From: CALKZN01 sp050633785
GTDB lineage: Bacteria > Pseudomonadota > Gammaproteobacteria > Arenicellales > Arenicellaceae
NCBI GenBank assembly: GCA_050633785.1
Contig: JBOEHE010000017.1
Span: 1 to 64,000 of the forward strand
DNA: 64,000 bases
Direction of reading: 5' to 3'
Shown here: positions 44,767-53,053 of the stretch, one piece after another
Numbering within the stretch: position 1 is the stretch's first letter
How the letters are laid out: each line of letters begins with the position of its first letter
Made by a program: the position numbers and the translations under genes
The notes under the pieces: model-generated
What the model was told of the DNA's origin: nothing
The model's database searches: none
What the model saw: only the letters and a program-made list of their open reading frames with translations

Positions 44767-45522
44767 ATGATTGATTTAACAGGAAAAACAGCACTGATTA
44801 CCGGCGGAAATAGCGGAATGGGTTATGCAACAGCAAAAAAACTGAAAGGTTTTGGAGCCGATGTCACAATCACAGGCCGAAACGGTGAGGCACTTGACAA
44901 GGCGGCATCCGAATTGGGAGTGAACGCAATACTTGCTGATCAGGCAAAGATTGGCGATGTGGAAAACTTATCGATGCAAGCGAAAGCGCATCATGGGAGC
45001 ATTGATATTCTCTTTATCAACGCAGGCATTGCACTCTTCGCACCTATAGAACAATTGACTGAAATGCAATTCGACGAAGTCATGAACGTAAATTTCAAAG
45101 GCGCATTGTTTACTTTGCAAAAACTACTGCCAATCTTGAATGATGGTGCTTCGGTGATCAATCTCAGCTCGATTAACGCCTACACAGGGATGGCGAACAC
45201 CGCTGTCTATGCTGCAAGCAAGGCGGCACTGAACTCGCTTACTCGAACTGCAGCAACAGAATTGGCTTGTCGAAAAATTCGTGTCAATTCTGTCAATCCC
45301 GGCCCCGTGAATACCCCAATTTTTAATAAACTGGGGATGCCAGAAGAAGCTATTAACGAGTTTGCTGGAGCCATGCAGAATCGTATTCCATTAAATCGAT
45401 TTGGTGACCCTGAAGATGTGGCAAATTTGGTGGCCTTTCTCGCATCAGACGCGGCCAGTTTTATCACAGGTGCTGAATACAATATTGATGGAGGTACCAA
45501 TATAAACCCTGTGCTGTCTTAA
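44767..45522 (+). CDS. SDR family oxidoreductase
   Basis: 251 residues, classical SDR. Cofactor motif TGGNSGMGYA (residues 12-21), NAG near 85, catalytic Ser in NLSSINA and YAASK (Y about 148, K about 152). NADP(H)-dependent reduction of a carbonyl; substrate unknown. GAGGACG precedes the ATG. Lies between the two copies of the direct repeat. Confidence 0.9.
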   Translation: MIDLTGKTALITGGNSGMGYATAKKLKGFGADVTITGRNGEALDKAASELGVNAILADQAKIGDVENLSMQAKAHHGSIDILFINAGIALFAPIEQLTEMQFDEVMNVNFKGALFTLQKLLPILNDGASVINLSSINAYTGMANTAVYAASKAALNSLTRTAATELACRKIRVNSVNPGPVNTPIFNKLGMPEEAINEFAGAMQNRIPLNRFGDPEDVANLVAFLASDAASFITGAEYNIDGGTNINPVLS

Positions 45523-45536
45523 GAGTCAATCTTTGT

Positions 45537-45587
45537 GTGTCGTCAGGTGATGCCTTAAGACTTATCCGTTAGGCGGCTTGACGACAC
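45537..45587 (+). terminator. Hairpin after the SDR gene
   Basis: 9-bp arms GTGTCGTCA (45537-45545) / TGACGACAC (45579-45587) with an inner partial stem (GCCTTA / TTAGGC). It contains GTTAGGC, but no matching attC partner was found, so terminator is the better reading. Confidence 0.5.
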
Positions 45588-45658
45588 TTTGCACTGAAGG
45601 ATTTATCGTATTAATCGGTCGCGGTGTATCGATTAATAAAACCTGGGAGAAAATAACA

Positions 45659-46501
45659 ATGGCCGATCAGGAAAGTACCAATTACTATCGTATTGCTCAG
45701 GCAATTGACTATATTCAAGAGCATTTTAAAGACCAACCATCCCTGAAGGATATCGCTACAGAAATCGGTGTCAGCCCCTTTCATTTTCAGCGTTTGTTTA
45801 CGCAATGGGCGGGAGTCAGCCCTAAGAAATTTATTCAATACCTGAGTATCAGTTACGCAAAAGAATTACTAAAAAATGAACAGGCAACCCTATTAGAGAC
45901 TGCCTACAAAACCGGTTTATCGGGTACTAGTCGTCTGCATGATTTGTTTGTCAGTATCGAGGGAATGACACCGAGTGAGTTTAAGAATGGCGGTGAGAAC
46001 CTGGCTATCAATTATTGTTTTGCGGAGAGTCCTTTCGGAAAAGTAATTGTCGCTTCGACCGCAAAAGGTATTTGCCATACTTTCTTCGAAGAGGATGAAC
46101 ATAAGGCACTATCTGATCTTATGCAACGTTTTCCGAAGGCACAATACCGTCAGGTAATTGACAAATTTCAGCAGGATGCATTATTCATTTTTCAAAATGA
46201 CTGGAAACAACTTGATCAAATCAAATTGCATTTAAAAGGAACCCGGTTTCAGTTAAAAGTTTGGGAGATGTTGCTCAGGATTCCCATGGGAGGGTTGACC
46301 ACTTATGGCCGTATCGCCACGAAAATGAATAAACCGAATGCCTCAAGAGTTGTTGGCACGGCCATCGGTAACAATCCTGTAGCGTTTCTTATTCCATGCC
46401 ATAGAGTCATTCAAACTAACGGCAATCTTGGTGGCTATATGTGGGGTAACACTCGAAAATCAGCCATTATTGCTTGGGAAGCTTCAAGAGTAGAGAGGTA
46501 G
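45659..46501 (+). CDS. AraC-HTH / methylated-DNA-protein cysteine methyltransferase (Ada-like)
   Basis: 280 residues from ATG 45659 (GGGAGAAA upstream). AraC-type HTH at about 1-105; O6-alkylguanine transferase domain at about 115-280 with the suicide cysteine in IPCHRVI and 'GGYMWG' at the end. It lacks the Zn-binding N-terminal domain that senses phosphotriesters in E. coli Ada. Repairs O6-methylguanine and probably regulates alkylation-response genes. The 2OG oxygenase starts 1 bp after its stop, so the two are one unit. Confidence 0.9.
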   Translation: MADQESTNYYRIAQAIDYIQEHFKDQPSLKDIATEIGVSPFHFQRLFTQWAGVSPKKFIQYLSISYAKELLKNEQATLLETAYKTGLSGTSRLHDLFVSIEGMTPSEFKNGGENLAINYCFAESPFGKVIVASTAKGICHTFFEEDEHKALSDLMQRFPKAQYRQVIDKFQQDALFIFQNDWKQLDQIKLHLKGTRFQLKVWEMLLRIPMGGLTTYGRIATKMNKPNASRVVGTAIGNNPVAFLIPCHRVIQTNGNLGGYMWGNTRKSAIIAWEASRVER

Positions 46502-46502
46502 T

Positions 46503-47219
46503 ATGATGTACAACATTATTGACACTATAGAACAGATAGCTTGGCAACAGGCTGTCGCAGAGCTGCATGACAAAGGCTACACCCAGATTATAGGTTTTCT
46601 CACCAGACCTTGCTGTCAGCAACTCATCAAGAGCTATAACTCTCCTGACAGATACCGTAAAACAGTGGTAATGGAGCGCTACCGTTTTGGTTTGGGCGAA
46701 TATAAGTATTACGATTATCCATTACCTGACCTAATTCAAATAGTGCGAGAGTCTATCTACCCACAGTTGGTGCCAGTTGCTAATCACTGGATGAATCTAC
46801 TCAATATAGAAAAACAATTCCCAGCACGTCTTCAAACTCTGCTGGATGAGTGCCGTGCTAATAAGCAATTAAAGCCAACACCGTTGATTTTGAAATACGC
46901 TCAGGGTGGTTTTAATACTCTGCATCAAGATTTATACGGTGATGTTTATTTTCCACTTCAAGTGGCTATTTTTCTTAGTGACCCCAGTACGGATTACTCT
47001 GGAGGGGAATTTGTAATGACGCAGCAAATTCCCAGAGCACAATCCAAAGCCATTGTATTGAAACCACAGCAAGGGAGTATGGTGATATTCACAACAAACT
47101 TCCGGCCGATGAGGGGCACGCGAGGCTATTATCGTGCGAATATGCGACATGGTGTCAGTGAGGTAACCCGGGGTAGCCGCCATACCTTGGGCATTATATT
47201 TCATGATGCTGTGAGTTAA
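46503..47219 (+). CDS. 2OG-Fe(II) oxygenase, linked to Ada
   Basis: 238 residues. Iron ligands: H-x-D in LHQDLYGD near residue 140 and the distal H in 'MRHGVSEV' near 218; R in 'RGSRHTLGI' binds 2-oxoglutarate. The prolyl-hydroxylase-like COG3826 branch is often next to ada genes, hinting at a role in alkylation damage, but it is not AlkB itself. Coupled to the preceding gene. Confidence 0.8.
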   Translation: MMYNIIDTIEQIAWQQAVAELHDKGYTQIIGFLTRPCCQQLIKSYNSPDRYRKTVVMERYRFGLGEYKYYDYPLPDLIQIVRESIYPQLVPVANHWMNLLNIEKQFPARLQTLLDECRANKQLKPTPLILKYAQGGFNTLHQDLYGDVYFPLQVAIFLSDPSTDYSGGEFVMTQQIPRAQSKAIVLKPQQGSMVIFTTNFRPMRGTRGYYRANMRHGVSEVTRGSRHTLGIIFHDAVS

Positions 47220-47243
47220 AGCGTGATACGACACAGTATGACT

Positions 47244-47363
47244 GCTAAACAGGCTTTGTTGGTGAAAACTGAATCAATACGCGGCGGGTTTAAGGTCTGT
47301 TGGATGGGAGTGTTTTAACCCCATAAACTCAATCGCTTGTGTTTATGGGGCATTGGCGTGTCT
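47244..47363 (+). repeat. Direct repeat copy 2: orphan oxidoreductase tail plus terminator
   Basis: CTAAACAGGCTTTGTTGGTG onward repeats 44501-44619 with scattered changes. The perfect stem CCCCATAAAC (47319-47328) / GTTTATGGGG (47341-47350) is a terminator for the 2OG oxygenase gene and overlaps the end of the cystatin-like gene. The coding piece is out of any gene here, so it is a scar of duplication or insertion. Confidence 0.7.
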
Positions 47364-47640
47364 AGAAAGCCAATTTTTCAATGTGAGTAATGCTTGATTT
47401 GCCTTCTAGTGACTGAAAAATATTAACCATCGCCGGATAAGGAGTGGAGCCAGGGTAGGCCAATGTTGCATTACAGAAAAAAGCGTAGTTTGTTCCGGCA
47501 ACAACCTGGGTTGAAACAGCGACGGGTTCATACCTGACTCCAACGAAATTCTCAAAAGCTTCTGCGAAAGCAGCTCTGGCATCATTGTCTATTTCACAAC
47601 TGAAAGCCGTGTAAGAACCAACAGTGGTATTATTTGTCAT
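47362..47640 (-). CDS. Small cystatin-like protein
   Basis: 92 residues, no signal peptide. Contains QVVAGTNY (about residues 44-51), matching the QxVxG loop of cystatins, followed by an alternating beta pattern 'YAFFCNATLAYPGS'. Cystatin-fold proteins may inhibit cysteine proteases, but the bacterial members are untested. GGAAATT precedes the ATG. It lies 180 bp downstream of the isonitrile operon on the same strand, so it may belong to it or have its own promoter. Confidence 0.6.
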   Translation of the reverse strand: MTNNTTVGSYTAFSCEIDNDARAAFAEAFENFVGVRYEPVAVSTQVVAGTNYAFFCNATLAYPGSTPYPAMVNIFQSLEGKSSITHIEKLAF

Positions 47641-47819
47641 TTCAATTTCCTCTTGATCAATGTTTGGATTGTTGTGCTTTTAAAGGACTCATAAATACAG
47701 TCGATTATTGGAGACCAGATCAAAACACGGAGAAAATAATAGTGAGTGCTGCTTTACAAAAATATTACATGATATGACAACTAGGGAGGTCTTAATGTTT
47801 GAGTATTTAAAGCCAAGAG

Positions 47820-48731
47820 TTAATCCTGAGGCTCCTCTTTTTTGAATACAGCTACCATTGTTCCACGGTGAGGAAACAGGTAACCGATCAAGCCCCATAA
47901 AATCAAACTCGGACGTTTGCGGATAACGGAAAATTTAGGCATATCGACAACACAGTCCATGAAATTTCCGGCGGTACGTACATATCGCCAGATAAACTGT
48001 GCATTGATGAACGGGTACTTGGTATCAAAACAGAATCTCTTTCTTAATGTGAACAAAGTGAATCCGTTGTCAGTGCCCAGTTGGCATAAAACACCTTCAG
48101 ATAAAATATGCCTGTGGTAGGGTTGATGCAGTTCAAGTGCATACGTTTCCTTATCATCCAACTTAATTTCAGAAGCGTTAGGGGTGCCGATAACCAAAAT
48201 GCCTTTTGCCTTTAAATAACTGGACATCTGTGGTACGAATTCTTTCGGGTTGTCGACGTGTTCGATGACGTCATAACTCACAACCAAGTCATATTTATCA
48301 TTCAAGATACTTTCATTGGCGTATTTTTCAAGATAAGGGTCGTAGCCAAAGGCCCTGTATCCCTTTTGTTGTAAGAATTCAACGAATAAACCATTGCTGC
48401 AACCATAATCTAATACCTTGTCACCTGGTTGCAACCCAGCTTGTTTTAAGTAGGACAATCTCGTGTTAAAAGCACACTTTGTTCCATAATCCAGCTTTTG
48501 GGATTGCATCGGGTAATTCTTGTAGTAATAGTCCAAGTCTACGGATTCTTTTGAATGCAAGCTGTTACAGGATTTACAGCGCCAGATAGTAAAGGCATGA
48601 TCAGCAAATTTTTCAACATTTGAATGAACCGTCTCTATATCTTTTGATGTTTGATAGGTTGATTGCAGACCGTGACATAGTGGGCACTCAATACAACCAT
48701 TATCGGAAGTTATTTCAATTTTCATATTCAT
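47820..48731 (-). CDS. Class I SAM-dependent methyltransferase with N-terminal zinc ribbon
   Basis: 303 residues. Zinc ribbon ECPLCHG ... RCKSCNS (residues about 15-58), then SAM-binding motif VLDYGCSNGLF near 107, and 'VSYDVIEHVDNP' (methyltransferase motif). A basic hydrophobic C-terminus (about 265-300) may touch the membrane. Last gene in the tightly packed isonitrile operon (30 bp after the glycosyltransferase), so it probably methylates the product or a sugar. Confidence 0.85.
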   Translation of the reverse strand: MNMKIEITSDNGCIECPLCHGLQSTYQTSKDIETVHSNVEKFADHAFTIWRCKSCNSLHSKESVDLDYYYKNYPMQSQKLDYGTKCAFNTRLSYLKQAGLQPGDKVLDYGCSNGLFVEFLQQKGYRAFGYDPYLEKYANESILNDKYDLVVSYDVIEHVDNPKEFVPQMSSYLKAKGILVIGTPNASEIKLDDKETYALELHQPYHRHILSEGVLCQLGTDNGFTLFTLRKRFCFDTKYPFINAQFIWRYVRTAGNFMDCVVDMPKFSVIRKRPSLILWGLIGYLFPHRGTMVAVFKKEEPQD

Positions 48732-48761
48732 GCTAATTTCCTTGTTAAGGTCAGATAAAAT

Positions 48762-49985
48762 TTAAGCCAGGTTGTCTAAGTAGGATGAAAAATTAGATTT
48801 GGCATCAAAGGCGCTCATATAACGTTGTACTTTTTTTGCGCCTGCGCTCAATTCGTCGTAACTCACAATTTGTTTGATGGTGTCTGAAAAAAGTTGTTTG
48901 TTGACGTCTCTAAAGCGTACAAGTTTTCCAGCTTCGGCATCTTCGATGAATCTCATTGCCAGCAATTGGTCCATATTGGAAGGTATGCCAATCACAGGAG
49001 TTCCCTGTGCAAGAGCTTGGTAGGCAGTAGGGCTGCCTCCGTTACAAATCACCAAGCTCGCACGTTTTGCGATGTCATTTCCATCGACAAGTGGTTCAAA
49101 GTAGACCTCTTGGCCAGCAAAGTCTTTTTCAAAACCCAGGGACTGATTTGACGTTCCAACGATAACCACATAAGACAATGACAGAACGTGCTGGATAATG
49201 CGTTTAATCACCTTGGTATTTCCTGACGAACCCATCGCGACGTAGACCAGCTGTTTGTCTTGGTCGATGGTTGCTAATATTTCTGAATGATCTATCTTTG
49301 GGTTCCAATGCACAGGGCCGATAAAGTCATATTTCTGTGCTCTTGAATCGTCATTCAAAGGTACAAGGTCAGGTGTGTCATAGAACAATAAATGATCAGC
49401 AAATGTCCAGCCATCCAGGCAATGTTTAAACTTACTCAGTCCAAAATGTTGACGAGCTCCGTTTATCGCTTTTCCTTGAACATGAAAAACGATAGGAGTA
49501 ATGAATTTCATCAATGCCTTAAAAAAAGGCAGCCCAGACATATTGATATGCCGGTGTTCTGGTATGGGTAATGGTTGGTTTTTAGCGAAAGGACTCCAAT
49601 AGGCATTAATCAAGCCGGTATAAAATACATCCCTTAGCCTGGTACTTATGCACAGCGACAAGCGAAAGTCGCCGACGATGATATCCGGTGAAAAGTCATC
49701 TATGACTTTCAAGTCGTCATTGACATAGCTGATGATTTCATCTCTAGAGTAAAGCGATTGACACATATCAACCCGATCAATAAACGCTTGAGAGCCAATA
49801 GACATAATCGAGTAATGCGTAATTTCTGAATCCACTTGCACAAATTTGTAGTCATCGGACGTTGCAAATGCTACCTCATATTTACTCTTATCCAGACTCT
49901 GAGCCAAAGTATAAGGCCTGACGACATGTGCCAAGGTGACACCCTCAGCAAAAAACAGCACGCGTTTTTTATCGTTGTTTTCCAT
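48762..49985 (-). CDS. GT1-family (MGT/UGT-like) glycosyltransferase
   Basis: 407 residues from ATG 49985 (AGGAT upstream); longer frame to 50066 overlaps the fusion gene and is rejected. N-terminal 'VLFFAEGVTLAHVVRPYTLA' acceptor domain, 'VYVAMGSSGN' at ~255, and C-terminal 'LVICNGGSPTAYQALAQGTPVIGIP' donor-binding motif. It transfers a sugar from a nucleotide donor to an aglycone. In rhabduscin-type isonitrile clusters a glycosyltransferase has the same role. Confidence 0.85.
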   Translation of the reverse strand: MENNDKKRVLFFAEGVTLAHVVRPYTLAQSLDKSKYEVAFATSDDYKFVQVDSEITHYSIMSIGSQAFIDRVDMCQSLYSRDEIISYVNDDLKVIDDFSPDIIVGDFRLSLCISTRLRDVFYTGLINAYWSPFAKNQPLPIPEHRHINMSGLPFFKALMKFITPIVFHVQGKAINGARQHFGLSKFKHCLDGWTFADHLLFYDTPDLVPLNDDSRAQKYDFIGPVHWNPKIDHSEILATIDQDKQLVYVAMGSSGNTKVIKRIIQHVLSLSYVVIVGTSNQSLGFEKDFAGQEVYFEPLVDGNDIAKRASLVICNGGSPTAYQALAQGTPVIGIPSNMDQLLAMRFIEDAEAGKLVRFRDVNKQLFSDTIKQIVSYDELSAGAKKVQRYMSAFDAKSNFSSYLDNLA

Positions 49986-50044
49986 AAAATATATCCTGAA
50001 AAATTTAGGGGTGATACGCAGAAGGTACCACCTTAAAAACAGCA

Positions 50045-51811
50045 TTAAATTACCTGAACCCGCCAAAGTTCTCGCATATTGGAGTTGGCGCTCATCTCAT
50101 TTCTTCCATGCAGAGTTCGGAAGTTATCAACCAGCACCAGATCATTTTTCAGCCAATCGTGTTCAACCAGGCAGTCATCGCTATAGCATGTTTCGTTTAC
50201 CTCTTGGATAACGGCAGCCAGACGTTCGTTACTGATTTCCAGGTTTGATAATGTGAATTCCTGCAATTCGGAGGTGCTGCCTTCCTGATATTTTAAAAGT
50301 AACTCTTCAGTTCTTGGGTGTGATGCCACTAAAGGATATGTTCTAGGTATTCCGCCGAAATAGGTCTTTTTTGTGTTGTAAGTGATAGTCAGCTTTGACC
50401 ACTCAGATACCGTGTGTTTACCCGCCTTTCTAAGCGCTTCTCGCGTGTCAACCAATGTGGTTTGTCCTTCGCCCTGCAGTGGTGGTGTTTTACAGTACAA
50501 TGTGAAATAGTTGGCAGCATAGTTAATGTCCTTTTTCACCGCCTCATGGTCCAGCGGCAACATACTGAGGTCCCAGTGTAACGGTACTTTTTCCAGAGAA
50601 TGTACGAAACCGTCAGGTTTATCATCTGGTTTTACTTCATGGATAACACCAAAGTGCCAAACATAGGGCTGGCCAAACTTCACCGAGAAATGTTGTAATT
50701 CCTGTTGGTCATTAGAAGCCCAGTCACGAAAGACGACAAACCCATAGACATCAACTAGAGTTTGGATGGCTTGTTTTGATACATCACTGACCTTCGGTTT
50801 CTCCTGAAATGTATCTCCGGGAGTTATTCGCACGCCGAAACGACCATTTTTGATGATTTCAATTGTGCAGTTTTGCAACAGTTTGTCGTCTGCTTCAAAA
50901 TAACACCAGGATTGGTCCTGATTTAGGATCAGACACTGCCGATCTAATGCTATATCACTGCGAGAAACTTGTTTAAAACTACCATAAAGCCCAAGAACTG
51001 GTACGCTGTGCCAAGGTGTTTTGCTGTCTTTATGCGCTCTGTTCAGTGATATCGAATACTTGGGGCCAGCATTGTTGTATTGATGTACGGACAAACGAAT
51101 ATAGTTCGGGAACTCAATTTCTATTAGCTTATCCAGAGCGATACCTCTCATTAACATAGTGACGGCTCGCTTTTTGCAAAGCTCCCAACGCCCCTGTTGG
51201 GTTTTTGGAGAGGTGCTATCCGACCATGGATTATCATTAAATAATAGCTTGGTCAGTCTCTCCAGGCGTTCGAGCATCTCGTGGTCGTCTTGTATCGACT
51301 CTCTGAATTCATCGGTATCTGTTTGAAGGTCGGTATACTTTTTTATTAGCTGATCTCGTTTGCTCTGATAATTTAAATCTTCTGAAAAGTAATTATCAAG
51401 TGATGACCATGCGAGATAATCTGAATTGAATAATAAACGCAATTGCTTATTGTATTGATCAACCAGAGTATCTTCGACTAATACAACATCTGCAAAAGTA
51501 GTGCCATCGCTGAAAATAGTAATCTCGCAACCCGGTTTATACAGTCTTTCAATGTCCCTGCAAAGTGACTCCAGTGTTGAAAGTCCTTCATACTCACCCG
51601 CATCGGGTAAGGTACTGAAGACTTTGTTGTTGGAGTTGGGTGACTTACATGGAAAGCCTGGTAAAACAGCTTTAATCGTCTCACCTGATGTTACATAGTG
51701 GCTAATTTGTTGTTTAAGATGAACTTCACCTTGTTCAGCAAACTGATCTTCGTTCCCAAAAAACATATATTTTTTGATTTCTTTGACAATATCGTCGATG
51801 ACAGCATTCAT
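50045..51811 (-). CDS. Fused isonitrile synthase (PvcA/DIT1) - 2OG/Fe(II) oxygenase (PvcB/TauD)
   Basis: 588 residues. Residues about 1-340: isonitrile synthase fold, with LPGFPCKSPN near 51, LPDAGEYE near 68 and IFSDGTTFADV near 100. Residues about 355-588: TauD/PvcB-type oxygenase with PLHWDLSML (H-x-D) near 429 and LHGRNE...ELWRV (distal H, R) at the end. PvcA-type enzymes convert the amino group of Tyr or Trp to an isonitrile using ribulose-5-phosphate; PvcB-type then oxidises or decarboxylates to a vinyl isonitrile. The two steps are usually separate proteins in bacteria. Confidence 0.85.
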   Translation of the reverse strand: MNAVIDDIVKEIKKYMFFGNEDQFAEQGEVHLKQQISHYVTSGETIKAVLPGFPCKSPNSNNKVFSTLPDAGEYEGLSTLESLCRDIERLYKPGCEITIFSDGTTFADVVLVEDTLVDQYNKQLRLLFNSDYLAWSSLDNYFSEDLNYQSKRDQLIKKYTDLQTDTDEFRESIQDDHEMLERLERLTKLLFNDNPWSDSTSPKTQQGRWELCKKRAVTMLMRGIALDKLIEIEFPNYIRLSVHQYNNAGPKYSISLNRAHKDSKTPWHSVPVLGLYGSFKQVSRSDIALDRQCLILNQDQSWCYFEADDKLLQNCTIEIIKNGRFGVRITPGDTFQEKPKVSDVSKQAIQTLVDVYGFVVFRDWASNDQQELQHFSVKFGQPYVWHFGVIHEVKPDDKPDGFVHSLEKVPLHWDLSMLPLDHEAVKKDINYAANYFTLYCKTPPLQGEGQTTLVDTREALRKAGKHTVSEWSKLTITYNTKKTYFGGIPRTYPLVASHPRTEELLLKYQEGSTSELQEFTLSNLEISNERLAAVIQEVNETCYSDDCLVEHDWLKNDLVLVDNFRTLHGRNEMSANSNMRELWRVQVI

Positions 51812-51844
51812 TGAAACTCTCCTAATTTTTATTCAGTTAGCGTC

Positions 51845-52309
51845 TCAGACTCTCTCAAGAAGCTTTTCACCCATGCCTTCAATGAATTCTGGCCATGGTG
51901 GAAACTCGGATGGATTCCAGACATTCTGAATAAAATCATTAGCTTGATCCAAATCCATCTCTCCTTTGCTGATGGCGTACAAAGAACAAAATGCGCTCAC
52001 CCTGTAATTTGCGGCACAATGTACAAATACCTTCTTGTCTTTTTGTTGATCCATTATGGCAAAAAAATCATGTAAGTTATCTTCCGTGGGGTTTTTAAAA
52101 TCGACGGGTAGGTGGATATACTCCATTCCATACTGTTGACTTAAGCCTGGTTCATCATCCAATGAATAACGGGGGTCTATAGGTGCAATATTGACATTTA
52201 CTTCAAAGCCTTCTTTAGCCAGCGATTCAACTTGCTCATCGCTTGGTTGTCCAGCTAAGGACAGGCGTTCATTTACTTCGACATAATTTAAAATTTCATT
52301 GACTGGCAT
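51845..52309 (-). CDS. Protein-tyrosine-phosphatase-like protein (CX4R, DUF442 branch)
   Basis: 154 residues. Active-site loop FVHCAANYRVSAF with Cys and Arg four residues apart, as in DUF442/beta-lactamase-hydrolase-like phosphatases rather than CX5R. General acid candidate D in LPVDFKNP. Short-spaced (33 bp) before the fusion gene in the isonitrile operon; substrate unknown, may be a phosphorylated intermediate. Confidence 0.75.
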   Translation of the reverse strand: MPVNEILNYVEVNERLSLAGQPSDEQVESLAKEGFEVNVNIAPIDPRYSLDDEPGLSQQYGMEYIHLPVDFKNPTEDNLHDFFAIMDQQKDKKVFVHCAANYRVSAFCSLYAISKGEMDLDQANDFIQNVWNPSEFPPWPEFIEGMGEKLLERV

Positions 52310-52336
52310 AATTGTTTTCCTTTTTTGAAAAAATGA

Positions 52337-53017
52337 TTAAACACCCTGTTGAATTGCGCCATATTCAAAGGTCAATTCCTTTGCATATGAAAGCATCATT
52401 AGAGCGCCATTGTCTTTCATTTGGGCTACATCGCCGTAGCCCCACGTTACTCCCACTGGTTTCATACCGATATTCAAAGCAGTCTTAATATCGGTGACCG
52501 TATCTCCAATATAGAGACAGTCTTGTGCCCTGATATCCATTTCATCGAGAATTTTCTGAGAAAAAACCTTGCTAGGTTTAGCGGGTACATTTTCGCTGAG
52601 TCCCAATACGGATGAAAATTCAATATCTTTAAAAAAATAATTCACTAAATCGTCAACATAGCAAGCACGTTTATTGCTCAAGATTCCTAAAGAGACCCCT
52701 TTGTTATTCAGGTCTTTAAGCATATTCAGGATGTCTGGATAAGGTGAAGTGTTTGAAAACATATGCTTTCTATATTCTGTATCAAAGCGATCCATAACGT
52801 CATTCAAAAATATATCGCCATTGTCAGAAAACATCATTTTCAAATTCTTCTCTACACCGGTGCCGACTACCCGTTCAAAAAAATCCAGTTTCTGGGGAGC
52901 TTTGCCATAAAAGCGCAGTACTGCATTTGTAGCATCAGCGATATCATTGACTGTATCCAATAAGGTTCCATCCAGATCGAACACACAGGCATTTTTCTCA
53001 TTAAAAAAATCGAACAT
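52337..53017 (-). CDS. HAD family hydrolase (phosphoglycolate phosphatase-like)
   Basis: 226 residues from the second ATG (53017), placed 8 nt after GGA; ATG at 53023 is too close. Motif I VFDLDGTLLD (residues 12-21), motif II SNKR near 117, motif III K in 'PAKPSKVF' and motif IV IGDTVTDI near 170. Subfamily I cap. Removes phosphate from a small molecule. In the isonitrile operon it may process a phosphorylated by-product of ribulose-5-phosphate or a sugar; inference. Confidence 0.85.
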   Translation of the reverse strand: MFDFFNEKNACVFDLDGTLLDTVNDIADATNAVLRFYGKAPQKLDFFERVVGTGVEKNLKMMFSDNGDIFLNDVMDRFDTEYRKHMFSNTSPYPDILNMLKDLNNKGVSLGILSNKRACYVDDLVNYFFKDIEFSSVLGLSENVPAKPSKVFSQKILDEMDIRAQDCLYIGDTVTDIKTALNIGMKPVGVTWGYGDVAQMKDNGALMMLSYAKELTFEYGAIQQGV

Positions 53018-53053
53018 GGTCATATTCCGGATACTTTAGTGTATAGAGTGTGT

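Noticed and set aside
45537..45587. attC site (contains GTTAGGC)
   Set aside because: The structure is a plain hairpin just after the SDR stop, has no cassette neighbours and no matching simple site.
51845..52309. Inactive phosphatase because of CX4R instead of CX5R
   Set aside because: The DUF442/BLH branch normally has a shortened CX4R loop, so this is not evidence of loss.
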